Below are positions 1 to 12,482 of a DNA stretch of 64,000 bases, one piece after another. The stretch's first letter is position 1. Every line of letters starts with the position of its first letter. The stretch is from Colocasia esculenta (taxonomy: Eukaryota > Streptophyta > Magnoliopsida > Alismatales > Araceae). The position numbers and the translations under genes were made by a program. Below the pieces are notes generated by a model that saw only the letters and a program-made list of their open reading frames with translations, was not told the DNA's origin and searched no databases. The stretch is from the NCBI GenBank assembly GCA_014218235.1, contig CM024755.1, positions 161,255,941 to 161,319,940 of the forward strand, in the 5' to 3' direction.

Positions 1-1560
1 GATATAAAAGCCATATAATCTTGTTCAGTGATATTTCTGAAATGAGATCTTGTATGGACTCTGTCATGAACATTCCCAACAACATTCTCAAGCGGATGGT
101 CTTTAAAGTATTTGAAATTACCTCTTGTTGCTGAACTTACCTGCTCTGGTGTTGACTCAATGTCCTGTGGTGTCGACTCAGCTTCAGGTTCAGCAACTTC
201 TTCATTCTCCACAGATTGATCTAATTCTTTTATAAGAATGTCAACATCTTCTTCTTGATTCCTGCACAAATCATGGTCAGTAGATTTTCAAAATTTTCAT
301 CAATATGACATGAGGAGTTTCCTCTACAATTTTTGATTCATTATTAAAAACTCTATATGATCTTGAATTTTCAGAATATCCTAGAAAGATGCCTACATCA
401 CTTTTCTTTTCAATTTATTTAGATCATGCTTGTCATTGTTATGAATGAAAACTTTACATCCAAAGACTCTAAAATATACAATGTGAGGTTTCTTACCTTT
501 TAGGAGTTCATAGGAAGTTTTCTTAAGGACTGGTCTTACAATTACCCTGTTGAGGACATAACATGAAGTGTTGACAGCTTCTGCCCAAAATTTCCTTGGA
601 AGCTGACTTTCAATCAACAAGGTTTTGCCATCTCTACTAATGCCCTATTCTTCCTTTCAGCAATTCCATTCTGTTCAGGGGTCCTTAGAGAAGCAAACTT
701 GTGATCAATTCCTTTATTCATGCAAAATTCAAAAAATAAATTATTGTCAAATTCTCCTCTATGATCAGTAAGAATGGAGTGCATTTTATTTGTTTTTACA
801 TTTTCAATTTTATCATCAAATTCTTTGAAATTTTCTAAAGTGTCACTCTTATGACACCGAAAATACACTCACGTAAATCTAGAGAAATCATCCACTATTA
901 CAAACAATCTATGTCGACTAAGACTGAGTGTCCTAGTAGGACCAAATAAGTCCATGTGCAATAATTCAAAGGTTTGGAAGTGATCAAGGGTGAACAGATT
1001 TGAATGATTTCCTAATTTGTTTACCTTGGGCACAAGAAGCATATACAGTTGCATTTTTCTTTTTCTTCTTTTTTCAGTAAACCATTCACAAGAGCATATC
1101 TTAACAATTTATTCAAAACACTTTCACTAGCATGACCTAACCTTCGATGACACAATTGAAATAGATCATGCTGGTTGGCAACAAGATAAAGATTTTCATG
1201 ATGATGATAATTCAAATCAACCAAGTAAACATTATTAATTCTTTGACCAAGAAATTTTATTTTACCAGAATCTTTTTCAACAATTTCACATGATTCAGAA
1301 TTAAAAATTACCTTAAGGCCTTTGTCACAGAGTTGACTGATGCTCAAAAGATTATGATCAAGGCCTTCAACAAGCAAGACATTCTCAATGGAGCTTGAAG
1401 GATTCTTACCATTTTTTCTGTTCCAATGATTTGTCATTTGTTCTTACTCCAAAAATCACTTGTCCACCATCGTTTTCAATCAATGTGGAAAATTTTTTGT
1501 TATCTCCAGTCATATGTCTTGAACAGCCACTATCAAGGCACCACTTATCTTTCTTGTAGG
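1..1560 (-). pseudogene. pol: Copia I pol remnant: protease, GAG-pre-integrase, integrase, linker
   Basis: Reading leftward, the protease active-site block WCLDSGCSRHMTGD lies near 1500-1550. The GAG-pre-integrase domain follows (about 1021-1437), ending in the HRRLGHAS zinc-binding segment. The integrase core is spread over 393-1054: HMDLFGP carries the first catalytic Asp, LTDHRGEF the second, and PEQNGIAERKN the catalytic Glu. The C-terminal part (393-620) reads FWAEAVNTSCYVLNR and KKTSYELL. At 1-390 lies the acidic linker ending in DHPLENVVGNV, which copia III also has before its RT. Frameshifts separate the three integrase pieces, so no full polyprotein could be made. Confidence 0.88.
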
Positions 1561-3557
1561 CTGTAACATTCCTGCAAAAAAGATTTAGAAAGAGAATTTT
1601 GGTACCTGAATTGCTTTGGGTGCCATCAGTTGTTTCAACTCAGCAACAAGATGTTTTGGAATCCATATTTGCTTTATCTTCTTTGCTTTTGATCTGCATT
1701 TTTCATCAGTGTGACCAATTTTTTGCAGTTTGTGCACATCATGATCCTTTGAGGTGTGAAACTTTATTCTTTTTGATGTAAAGTTTGGAACCAACCGAAA
1801 GGTTTTCATTGTTCTTTGGATTTAAAGTTGGCCTAACACTGGATTTTAATCTTGTTGATTTTTGGCTTGAATTCTTTCATGTTTGAATTGTGTTCTAGAG
1901 TTGTTGACCTGACTTTGAATTTTTGTTTTTGAGTTTCCTTGTGATTTTTCTTTGATGTTCTTTTCAGATTGTCATAGGAAGTACTTCCTTGAACAAATGA
2001 GGTTATCAAGATTTGTCCAAATTTCTCATTATTTAGAGACTGATAACCTAGGCCATGGTTGGTAGGGTTCATCCGAACTCCTAAAATAGTTTCTAGGTTT
2101 TGTTTACCTTTGACAAATTTTGACAAGGTTTCCTTTTTGTCATTCAGTTCTTTCTGGACATCTTTCAGTTCCTTTTGAATTACTTCCTTTTCCTTTTTGA
2201 GTTTTTCATTTTCATCTAACAAGATTTATTTTCTTTTTCAGTGGACTGACATCTTTCTTTGATGCATCATTTTGTTCATCAAATACTCTTGTTCCTTTTC
2301 ATGGTCACAATTTCATCATTCAAAAGATTTACTTGTTCAGACTCTTGAGGATTATGCAATATGTTGTTTATCTTCTTTTCAGAGTTTTATTTTCAGATTT
2401 CAGTTCACATAACTTTTCAAACAAAACAGAATATGCTTCCTCCCATCATCAGTTGTAAAGTCTTCAAAGAAGGACTTACCTCAGTATTTTCTTCATGTCT
2501 AGCCATGAGACATGTCACTTCTTCCTCATAAGATTCATTTTCTTCCTGTTCTTCTTCATCTTCATCAAACCATGTGGCCAGCATTGCCTTGTCTTCTTGA
2601 ACATTTGATTTTTCAATTTCTTCTTCAGATCAGACACTCTCCTCTCATGTGTCCTTGTTTTCTGCATTCATAGCAAACGATGTCAGTCTTTTATTGGTTT
2701 TTAGTTTTTTATTGAAATCATTTATCTTTGAAACATCTTTTTTGATGAAAGGTTTGAACTTACCTTTCCCTTTCTTTCTCAGAAACTTTCTCAATTTCCT
2801 TGTCAATAAGGCCAATTCTTCATCATTCTCTTCATCAGAAGACTCATCATTTTCATCAGATTGATCAGCAACAATTTTTGAACTAGATGAAGCTTTTAAA
2901 GCAATAGGTTTCTTAGATGTAGTCATAGATGCATTTCTTTTCAAATTTATCTCATATGTCATGATGAACTTATTAGCTCATCTAGTTGCATGGTTGACAA
3001 ATTTTTTGAATCCTCATTACAGTGGCTTTTGTGTGCCAGGCTGATGGAAGTGATCTAAGGACTTTCCTAACAAGATCACTATTAGAATAATCCTTTCCTA
3101 GACCTCTAAGACCATTTACCAAAAGCATGAATCTAGCAAACATCTCAGAAATAGTCTCATCACTCTTCATTCTAAACATTTCATATTCTGAGACTAAGAT
3201 ACTTGCCTTGGTCTCTCTTACCTCAGAAGTTCCCTCATAAATGAGTTGTAGCTTGTCCCACATCTCCTTAGCAGATTTGCAAGAAGATACTCTTGAATAC
3301 TTCTTGGGATGGATGGCACACTACATCATGTTCATGGCACTCCAGCTAAGTGTGAACTTCTTGATTTGGTCCTTGTTCCATAGACTTTCATCTTCAAGTA
3401 ATTCATCAGGTCCTTTATCAACAATCTTCCAGAGCTCATAATCATGTGCTCTTAGGAACACTTGCATCCTATTTTTCCAATAGGCATAATCAGATCCATC
3501 AAAAGGAGGCCTAGAAACTGAATGACCCTCAGCAATAAACCCCTTGGTGTTTTCCAT
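1561..3557 (-). pseudogene. gag: Copia I gag remnant (UBN2-type, zinc knuckle, coiled coil)
   Basis: The start at 3557 opens MENTKGFIAEGHS, then RPPFDGSDYAYWKNRMQVF, the usual opening of SIRE-like gag. The UBN2 segment follows (2982-3263: MWDKLQLIYEGTSEV, LRSLPSAWHTKATV). A Lys-rich stretch and a zinc knuckle of CX2CX4HX4C type (CYECRKQGHMRGEC, about 2637-2684) come next, in a different frame from the preceding piece. A Lys/Glu-rich coiled-coil region occupies 1833-2222 and includes the conserved NHGLGYQ. Gag would package the element RNA into virus-like particles. At least three frameshifts break it. Confidence 0.87.
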
Positions 3558-3606
3558 AGCAGCAGACTCTTGATCGTTAGATCAAACACTTAAAGTGCAA
3601 TGAGAA

Positions 3607-3622
3607 CTTGCTCTGATATCAA
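3607..3622 (-). promoter_or_regulatory. Copia I primer-binding site (initiator Met tRNA)
   Basis: The minus strand reads TTGATATCAGAGCAAG directly after the LTR end. It matches the common plant site TGGTATCAGAGC with one change. It would prime minus-strand DNA synthesis and fixes the inner end of the 5' LTR. Confidence 0.8.
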
Positions 3623-3628
3623 ATGAAA

Positions 3629-4800
3629 TGTTGCGAAAAAACTGCAATGGAGAAATCTAGAAGGGGGGGTTGAAAAGATTTCACTATATTTTGAAAAACA
3701 CTTGATCATGATCTTAGATAGATTGGATTGAGAGTGAAATCTAAATATTAATGACAATTCTGAGCGAATTAGACAAGTTGGATGATGAAATTCCAGCGAG
3801 CCTATCAAGTATCTAACGCAAGAGACAAGAAAACCACAATGAGAAAGAGATTTAGGGTGGTTCGGATTATACAACAGTGTATCCTACATCCACCATCCAC
3901 ACACACACACAATTGTGGATTATCTTGCCAGTTCAGAAAAGTCACACACACCACACACACTCTGAGAATTAGAAATCTCATATTCAACCACACACATGAA
4001 ATTAGGCCACAAGGACTGCAACAATTTCACAAAAGCACAACACTCTAGAATGGGTTTGAGATGAGGAACCAGATAGAACAGTTGAAAACCAAAGTTGGAA
4101 GTATCTGGTTCGAAGGTCCCTGTTTCTGCTTCAACGAAGGCGACCAGCTCTTCTGCTCGAGCTTCCGAAAGAAGAATCTGAAGACTTGAATCCTTTCTCT
4201 AGATGGATCATCCAGGTGCACGATGCTTCAATTCCTTCATATCTGGAAGCACATTGCCAAGTTGCAGTCTTCTTCTGGAATCCGCTGGAGAACTCTGGAA
4301 GCTTGGAGAGCAGATGAATGCTTCGATGTTGTTGTCTCCTAAAGCCAAGTGGATAAGGGGCTTTTATAGTCCCAAGGGTCCACAAAATATCTTGGGATAT
4401 GGGGGCATAGAAGTTCCTGCCCAAAAAGGCTTTTACCAAACGTGTCCACATGTCTTTGCCTCTTAGATTTAGCAAAAAGTCCAAAGTGTGTCGACACTAC
4501 ACATAGGTGTGTCAACACACCAAGCATCAGCCTCAAACCGGTCTTCTGGGACAGTGTACTAGTGTCGACACACATGTGGGCTGTGTCGACACCACTGGGC
4601 ACTTGCTGAAATCATGGTTCTGGGACAGTGAACTAGTGTCAACACACAGGTGGGCAGTGTCGACACCACTGACCATGTTTGTCCTTTTCTTTGAGCTCAC
4701 ATGAAAGAAACATTGTGAAATATAAATTCAAGCAAGATAAACATGACCTCACTATATTAATGAATCATATTTAGGCATCATCAAAATAAGAGATCCAACA
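3629..4800 (-). repeat. Copia I 5' LTR
   Basis: On the minus strand the LTR begins TGTTGGATC (4800) and ends CGCAACA (3629), a TGTTG...CAACA terminal inverted repeat, about 1172 bp. It lies right next to the primer-binding site. It holds a TATA box (4361-4368) and, upstream of that, several GTGTCGACAC-type motifs (about 4490-4670). A CA-rich stretch sits at 3898-3960. The partner LTR is outside the window, so age cannot be estimated here. Confidence 0.85.
4361..4368 (-). promoter_or_regulatory. TATA box of copia I LTR
   Basis: The minus strand reads ACTATAAAAGCCCC. It lies about 435 bp inside the LTR from its 5' end and just downstream of the GTGTCGACAC motif cluster, as expected for the U3 promoter. 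Confidence 0.6.
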
Positions 4801-5015
4801 AAATGATGGGGAAGTCTCCCTACCAATGCGAAGAACACAAAAAATGCCACATTGTTGGCATTTCCACGCTCCGGACGCCCTCCTCGCATGGAAACTGTGC
4901 CAAACCAGCCACCTGCAAGCTGAAATCACCTAATTGTTAGTGAAACCTCCTCCCCTGGTCGGACAGAGGTTCCCTTGCTCTATTTGGCCACAAACTACTT
5001 TCAACAGCTCAACAA
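4801..5015 (-). repeat. Fragment of a gypsy-type LTR
   Basis: This 215-bp gap between copia I and copia II resembles 14641-14860 inside the solo LTR 13076-15179. Shared landmarks are TCTCCCTACC, GAAGAACNCAAA, CTCGCANTGGAAACT and the CAGAG(C/G) cluster. It is therefore a scrap of the same LTR family, in the same orientation. Neither end of that LTR is present. Copia I, copia II or both probably inserted into an older copy. Confidence 0.6.
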
Positions 5016-7407
5016 TATTGACCCATTTAGTTAAGACAACAAGGTAAACCTAGAAGGGGGGTGATTAGAAAATCTGAAAAACTAAAACAAAAATCACCAC
5101 TAAAACTTTGGTTAGTATAAACAACCGTGTGTAAAGGAAATTAAAAGCGTGGAAGCAAGCCCACACAAATATACAAAGAATTATCCTGGTACGGCCTTTC
5201 CCACATGGAAGTTCTACATCCAGTCCCCAAGCAAACTCTTGGGATTCCACAAACCAAAGGTACAGTCCCCCTTAAGGACATACAACACCCAGCACCCCAG
5301 CTGGTCTTCTTCTCTTTCTGGGTAAGAAGGCAACCCACTTCTTTTATAGACTTAGAAGCAAACCTGCAGGAACAAACCCCAGCGTGGTTACACCACTAGA
5401 CACAAGCTGGTATTCCCTTCAACAAGGGGAACACTTGCACAACAAGCCTTCTCTTCCAACCTAAAGAGGAATACTTCTGAATATAGAAGCTAGGACCTGA
5501 AGTCCCTAGATCAAGCTCAAGATAAATAATGAAATGTTTGATCTGAGACTAAGCCTAAGAAGGAAAGTGTTTAGAGAACAAGACTCTCTTTAGGCTAAAT
5601 CCCCAACTCTCTCTCTCGCAAATACACAAAGACACATAGAGAGAGAATGAAGATGAAGGAAGATAGCTTGAATGCTTCTACTTGAATGGGCCCGAGCTCT
5701 TCCTCTCTTGCTTTGAGTGTGTATAGAGTTGGATGCTCACTGGATGTACACTTCTTCAATGATCTTCAAGTTTTCTCTACTTTGTATCTATTTGTTTAGT
5801 TTCAAGGCTTCATCCTTTTATGGAGCAGCTTGAATAGATCCGTTGAAGAATACCCATTAGAGCTCTTGGATCTGTTGAGACTCATCATCTTCTGCCCTCC
5901 TTGTCTAACGACTTCTTCTTTGTGCCTACTGGCTACTTGGAAAGGAGGGAGATGTTTCAGCTGGTGCATATTTCCAAGGGCACAGATAGCAGGTCCTGAT
6001 GTGTTGACTATGAGCAAAGAAGGCCGTAAAGCATTTTCTGCAAGGGAGCTATGTCCCGTGACTAACCAAGCCATAGACATATATCTTAGAATACTCACAT
6101 GAGAAGATGTGCTTCTAACAAAAATATGTTCCTTTATGTTCACACATAAAGCATTAGAAGACTTATCATGAAAATGGCAGTCAGTCAAATAGTCATACTG
6201 TATGGGAGCTATATCCAACAACAGGTTATGAGTATGAAAGACATCTTTGAATATTTAACAGACGGTGGGGGATTTGAATTTCAAACGCTAAGGACATTTG
6301 AAACATGTATGTGAATACTTTAATCATTTTATCAAAGATGTTTTTAGAAAGTTCCTAGATCAGAAGATATGCAATGTTATCAATATAATTTTATCAAGGA
6401 AAATAGCTTGAAAAAGATAATAGATATTTTATTTAAAATAACATTTGATATGATAAACCTAATCGATGTTCATACAGGTAATCGATATCTAAAGCACTCG
6501 ATGTTTAATTATAAGACAATCGGTATTTGAAGCAATCGGTATGAGAGAACTTCGACTGTCCAAGAGTCGGAGTCTGATTGTTCATTAATCGATATCCACT
6601 TCGACTTTCTAGGAGTTGGAGTGGGACCAGCAATCGGTATTTGAAAACTTTGACTGTCCAAGAGTCGGAGTCTAACTTCGATTGTCAAAGAGTCGGAGTC
6701 TGACTTCAGCAATCGGTATGTGAAAACAATTTATTGATCAAGAAACAATCGATTGGTCAAGAAACAACATTGCCCGTCGAAATGAAACTTCGGATACGAC
6801 GAAGTGTAACTTTAGATATGACGAAGTGAACTTTGTATAGAATGAAAACATAGTAGTCAGTCGATTTGAAGCTTCGTATAAGACTTCGGATATGATGATG
6901 TTTGCTTTGTATATGACGAAGTTGGACTTTGACTGAATACGACCAAAAATATGCATGACAAAGTGCCAGCTTTGGATATGATGTAGTGGACTTCAGATAT
7001 GTTGATGTTAGCTTCGTATATGATGAAGTAAACGTCAGATATGATGAAGTTGGCTTCGTATATGACGAAGTTAGCTTCGAATGATCAAGAGACTTCGGAT
7101 AATGATATTCTAAAGCTATGGAAGATGAAACTTGACTTCGATTGAAACTGTGAAAAGAGTATCAGTGATGAAAAACATGAATTTATGAATGACAACAAAA
7201 GCTTACAATCAATTGAGCACCATCTAGTGGACTTAGAAATACTTACATTGGTGATCCTTGAAGTATTATTTATTTCCTTTGAGTCTTGTTGACAGACTTA
7301 ACCAAAATGATATTAAGGTAAAAACATATGATTTAGATAAATATAGAAATCTTCTGATAAGTTTTGTTATCACCAAAATATATAACTATAAAGATAAAGG
7401 AGTCAAA
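5016..7407 (-). repeat. Copia II 3' LTR (left copy)
   Basis: The outer end reads TATTGACCC, a decayed TGTTGGCCC (compare 15549). The inner end is placed near 7407 because the text just before it (GTTATCACCAAAATATA...) and just after it (CATTTTGGTGATGAC) parallels the 3' LTR border of the gag-only copia at 25855. The U3 part holds a dense array of short motifs (6460-7110). The small ORFs inside are not genes. The exact inner border is uncertain by a few bases. Confidence 0.72.
6460..7110 (-). repeat. U3 motif array in copia II LTR
   Basis: Two interleaved motif sets are seen. The first is AATCGGTATTTGAA / AAGAGTCGGAGTCTG (about 6480-6720). The second is CTTCGTATATGACGAAG / CTTCGGATATGATGAAG (about 6780-7110), the latter a near-perfect palindrome built on CTTCG...CGAAG. 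Units are irregularly spaced and diverged. The array lies in the U3 end of this minus-oriented LTR. Confidence 0.7.
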
Positions 7408-8246
7408 AATCTTCCCCATTTTGGTGATGACATAACTAACTGAAGTCATAATGCTAAAAAATGATATGATGATATTTAATCAGAGTGAGTATGTATTTCA
7501 GAGTATTTCTCCCCCCTTTTTTTCAATGACCAAGAAGGAAGGTCTCCCTCTTAGGAATGATGAAACTGAAAAGTAGGGTGTGGAGAAGGATAAAGAAAGA
7601 GGATTTCTCCCCGTTAGTTCAAGGCTCTCTCTTAGTTCAAGGCTCCCCCTCTATTTAAGCCAAGTAAAAAGATAAAGGAGTTAAATGTAGAGAACTTGGT
7701 CAGAGGGAGTAGGGCATGAAAATGACCCATAAAAGAATAGTGAGAGTGGTAGTTAAATATTGGATCAAAATAGAGAAAGTAGATATTGTAATAGGATGAT
7801 GATATAGGTCAACCTATATGAAGGATGTTTCGACTTCAGTGAAGACTGTGTCGACTTGTATGAAGGATGTGTTGACCTGAGTAAAGAGTGTGTAGACACA
7901 ACATGAATTTCATGAGATTGTCCAGTCAATAACTAATAGAATTTCAGTAATTTGGAGTCAAGCAATATTTCAAGGGACTCTGAAAATTTTATTGTCTTCA
8001 GTTATTATAGAAATACATCCTTTACAAATTACACATGCCCAGCTCTCTTTGGAGAGAGATGAATCTCCCTTCAGGTACGACTTTTGTAAAGATGTCTGCC
8101 AACTAATTTTTAGTATCTACAAATGAAATGCTAATGTTACCATTTGCTATATGATCTCTAATGAAATGATACTAAAAAGTTCTACTGGATTCTTTGTGAG
8201 ATTGAGTGTACTGGTGTTGTCACATAACAAGGGTACATATCTATTG
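7408..8246 (-). pseudogene. pol: Copia II RNase H C-terminus and 3' untranslated leader
   Basis: On the minus strand, in shifting frames, 8030-8246 gives the end of a copia RNase H: a segment like NTSTLNLTKNPV, then LADIFTK, then GRFISLQRELGMCNL before the stop. This is the usual C-terminus of SIRE-like pol. From about 7990 to 7408 there is non-coding leader, including CCCCCTTTTTTTTC (polypurine on the minus strand) near 7511 and GTGTCGACTTGTATGAAG motifs at 7825-7910. The N-terminal half of the domain continues beyond the solo LTR at 12072. Confidence 0.72.
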
Positions 8247-11200
8247 TGTCACGTCCCGAGAATTACGCAGCAGATATTAGTTCGAAGAATTCGAGTCGAT
8301 AATTCGAGACGTGAACAATCGGCAAATAAGCCTCTAGCAAGAACGCACTAAATGTATACAACATACATCATCATAATAGGACCCAAATATTGAACTCAAC
8401 TACTCATTTATTCAAATCTCAACTCATTGTATTCTAAATAGAAACTATTACAGGACTAAGACTCAATATAAGCAAAAGTACATAATACCTCACTTCCTAC
8501 TACATTGTTCTAACACTCAAATAAACTAACTATAGATAGACTCATAATTGCAACGCTCATCACTCGGACGCATTCCCATCCTCGACTTGCTCTTCCTCTT
8601 GAACTTCATAGTCATCGAGATTGGGTAAAAGTAGGGGATGAGCAAACTAGCCCAGTAGGATTTATATCTCAATGTGCGGGCAATGATATAAGTGATTAAC
8701 ATTTTAGAACTAGGAAAGTACGATGAATGATATGCAAGTACGAATAAAACTCGTTAAAACATGATATATAAAACAAGCTAGATAGAGTGATTATGATAGA
8801 ACAAGATTGTGAACAAGATGACAAGATAGAACTAGCAATAGATCACTTTGTACAAGCACGCTAGATTTCAATTGATGTCAAGAACGCAAGATATCACTAA
8901 TTGCATTAAATGTAGGATGGCCATATCACGCAAGCAAGCAAGCAAGAATGTACGAGCACGATCAAGTAACACTAATCAGGCATGTAGACACTAATGTACA
9001 CCAAGCAAAGATCCACCAAGAATGCACACTAGGACACGTGTATGTGGTTATTGTATCTATCATTCAACAAGCAAGCAAGACTCCCAGCACAGATGCAACG
9101 CCAGTAATCATTATACCCCATGGTTAATAGTATATTTATGACTCTCCGTCATTGAGGCTAGACTAGAGCCCTTGGACACACGCCGTGCCCTATCAGCATC
9201 TCACGTAAAATTTTAAATGTAGACACCCACAGTCATTAATAATGGCCAATGAGAGTTTCAATAAGTAAGCATGTGTAATGTCATGTTCATGATGATGATG
9301 GGAACAAGTAATAAGTAAATGAACATGATTTCATGATAACAATGGTCAAGAGATAAATTCGGAAGTATAACGGTATGATTTATATTTTAGTTCAATCTTT
9401 ACATTAATGGCTTTAGTCTAGATTGTAAATCACACTCACGAGATCAAGACGAGAGAGGAAGTGCTCGCTATCTCCAGGGAACTTCAATGGTACAACCAAC
9501 TCATCGGCCATGTGGGAATCCATGGTCAGAGGAGATTTACGGAGGCCTTAGAGAAAAGGTCGCTAGTCTACCAATTCGGAATGACCGGTAGGGAGCTTCC
9601 AAATTCCAAGAAAGGGCTGCCTAGATGTGCAAGTGTGTAGTGATGTACGCGTCTCAATTCACGGTCTCAAACTCACGGAAACACTTAACATGATGGCATG
9701 CAATGGACAATGCATTTAACTACACATGGGTTTACAAGTTATTAAGATAATAATTATCATTTAAATCAAGCTAGAACGGTAACAAGAGTAAATCACAAGT
9801 TTCATGAATGATCATATCATTAAGAAATCAACTACAATAATATTCATGTAATTAAGGCTTTTTAAATGGGTTGATCACTTTTAGGCCATTAAATAAACCA
9901 TCATGCAATGATCAGACCTAAGACATGTGAATTACATGCTAAATATCATATTTAAACAGACCTCAGGTATAGCAGTAAGTTTTGTAAAAGAAATAGGTGG
10001 GGTTTCATGAAAAATCCTGAGGTCGCGACGGACCCTTGTAAGGATCGCGACGGGGTCAGATCAGAATGCGACAGTGCCTTGTAAGGATCGCGATAGGCTT
10101 GTCTGATCAGGCAAGCAGTTCGCGACGGGTTCATATGAAGAAGGCGATAGGGCATTCAGACCCGAAGGTCAGGTTGCGACGGTTCCCAGTAAGGGTCGCG
10201 ACGGGTCGGGAAAAGAACGCGACAAGGGGATGTGAAGAACGCGACGGGGCAGTCAGATCAGGCAGCGAGATAGCGACAGTGTTCTCGTCACGTTCAGAAT
10301 GTGACGGATGTGCTGTCGCGACAAGACTCAGAATGTGGCCTATCGGGCCGTCGCGTTCACAGGGTCTGCGCCTGAATCCGACAGAGAAAGGACAGTGCTT
10401 TGGATTGCAGACCAGACTTTCCCTACTTCGACACAGGGTTGTTCTAAAATTAAGAACAAATTGTACAGTGCATGAAAAATAATGAAACCATTTTTAAACC
10501 TATCTAGACATGCGAGGGTGCTTCCAGTAAATCGGAGTTAGAAAACAAGGATGGTTTCGACAGGCTTTAATCAAGTCAAACACAAACGTAAAACCAAGTG
10601 CAACCTGAAAACATAGTTTCATGCAGCAACCCTCTTACCACACTTATAACTCTCTAAATATTGACATTTAGATAAAACATTCAACACAAGACATGACGAG
10701 GACAACTAGTAGAAAAATGTTCATGTTGTGGGTTTGCTCTAATTCGGTCTTGAATCACATGCAACATATAAAGAACGGGAAAAGCCATAACAGTGCGCGA
10801 CTTGGGGAAAATGGTTATAACTCAAAATCTACTTGATGGAATTCGATGAAACCAGTGGAAATGAAAGCTAACTTGATGATCTACACATTGGTACAGTATA
10901 TGTTAAGGTTTTGCCTAAGAAAACCTACCTTCTGGGTTGAAGAAGTCCTATTTTTTCAGAAACCCGTGTTCAGACCACTTAGAGGAGAACACTTACTGCT
11001 CCGTGTATACTGCATGGAATTTGGGCATTCCACTTGGGTTAGAACCTAGACTGACCCTCTTTCCAGGGGTATAAGCCTTGCCAGGTTTGGTTTAGGTTTG
11101 ACCTACCTTTGGTCGACTTCAAGATGACTGTCTGCGCAAGTCGCAGCAGACTCAACGGGGAAGAAGATGAGCTTCTTGTGGCCGTTCCACAGCTCCTCAG

Positions 11201-12071
11201 CCACCAAGAGCTCCTCCACACGACCCCAGCAAGTTCTAACTCATCCCTAGGGTTTGGGTGAAGAGTATTAAGCAACCAAGGTGTTTAGGAGTCCTATTGT
11301 AACTAGGAAAGCTAGGTTGCGGTTTTGACATATTAGTTTCCTATTTTGAGGATTTCTTCCTCCATTAGAGTGTGTGAGGCTTTAGGAAACATCCCACCAT
11401 AGTTAAGCATGAATTGGGTTGCCAAGAATGCAAGATCTCTTCCCAATTCAACTATAATTACTTCTTTCTAATTTCAGCCTATTTAGAGTTACGAATTTCC
11501 ATGCATTTTCTAGCTCTATTTGATTTTTGGGCCAAATGTTGTCCATTGGCCCAATTATGATAATGGGTCATCAATATATAATGTTGGAAGTCTCCCCAAC
11601 ATTTTTATTTAATTTATGGTTGCATCGTATTTTCGTGTTAACGGTTTTCCGACTTGTTTCCTAATTTGGATGATTGGTCACAATAACTCTTAAACCTAGT
11701 CCAAATGATTTTTATTGACTCAAATTTCTTGATGGTTCATTAGAATATATTATTTGAAGCCCATATATGATTTTTATTTAATTTTCTGACTCATCCAAGT
11801 ACGTGTGATAGTGATTTTCCGACTTATTCATAAATTACGATAATAAGTCGTGAAACACTTTAAACATGGCTAATCCGATTTTTCTTGGCACAAATTTCTT
11901 TGTGGAACATTTAGTAATAATGTTTAGGGTTGATTTAATTTTTACGGAATTTTCCGATGTGTTTTGGCACATACGATAATGATACGTATGTTTAAATACT
12001 CTTGTATTATGGAAATTATTTATTTTCATTTATTCAAATTATTATGTAATTAAAATTTTCAGGGTGCTACA
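8247..12071 (-). mobile_element. Solo LTR, gypsy type, nested in copia II
   Basis: Plus-strand ends are TGTCACGTCCCG... and ...GGGTGCTACA. The flanks TATTG (8242-8246) and TAATG (12072-12076) form a 5-bp target duplication with one change. RNase H text resumes on both sides. There is no internal domain, so it is a solo LTR of about 3.8 kb. It is homologous to 46105-57256: both contain GTGGGAATCCATGGTCAGAG and GGGCAATGATATAAGT. The orientation is inferred from the reversed polyadenylation-side text. A cluster of CGCGAC motifs lies at 10020-10370. Confidence 0.83.
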
Positions 12072-12480
12072 TAATGTTTAGTCCATAATCTTCAAGTTAT
12101 TGATTGATCCATAATAGTTGAGTGCAGCAACTCTCAACAACAACTTATTCAGCTTCAGTTGTTGACAAAGACATAGAGTTCTACTTTCTTGAGGATCAGG
12201 AGATCAAACACCTTGGTCTGATTGATGTGGGTTCCCCCCTTGTCTTGTTTGATTTGAAGTCCAAGAAAGTAAGTTAATTCCCCCATCAAACTCATCTCAA
12301 ATTCTCCCTACATTAATTCTTCAAAGTACTTGCAAAGAGATTCATCAGTACATTGTAATTGAAGGAATATATCAACAAAGAGGAATGTAAGTTTATAAAC
12401 AACAACTAAAAATTAAGGATGAGTACTTCTTCTTCAGATAGGAATGGAGTTAAGAGTTGGTAGTCACCAATCGGATGCTT
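12072..12480 (-). pseudogene. pol: Copia II RT end and RNase H N-terminal remnant
   Basis: Reading leftward on the minus strand, 12240-12400 carries RT text (FLQLQCTDESLCKYFEELM-like, then FEMSLMGELTYFLGLQ-like). Then, after a gap, 12072-12200 carries RNase H text (SLSTTEAE, then SCCTQLLWIN, then LEDYGLNIM). Both are broken by stops and shifts. The RT/RNase H connection looks shortened and the gag end follows at once on the right, so several kb of pol were lost here. Confidence 0.68.
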
Positions 12481-12482
12481 TT

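Larger units (their letters stand above)
1..4800 (-). mobile_element. Copia I: Ty1/copia (SIRE/Maximus-like) element, 3' part off window
   Basis: On the minus strand the order is LTR (3629-4800), primer site, gag, protease, GAG-pre-integrase, integrase and the start of the integrase-RT linker. This is the Ty1/copia order, with integrase before RT. RT, RNase H and the 3' LTR would lie left of base 1, so the second target duplication cannot be checked. Reading frames are broken by several shifts and stops, so this copy is dead. The gag opening is close to that of copia III (37700), so the two are related copies. Copia lineage is inferred from gag type and domain order, not from a tree. Confidence 0.9.

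Noticed and set aside
3898..3962. CA-rich microsatellite as a separate feature
   Set aside because: It is a short, impure run inside the copia I LTR and is noted there.
5830..6221. ORFs on both strands (90 and 139 codons)
   Set aside because: They lie within the copia II LTR and mirror each other on opposite strands, a common shadow effect.
10066..10482. 138-codon ORF with Arg-rich content
   Set aside because: It is read through the CGCGAC motif cluster of a solo LTR, which has few stops because of its GC content. No family resemblance.
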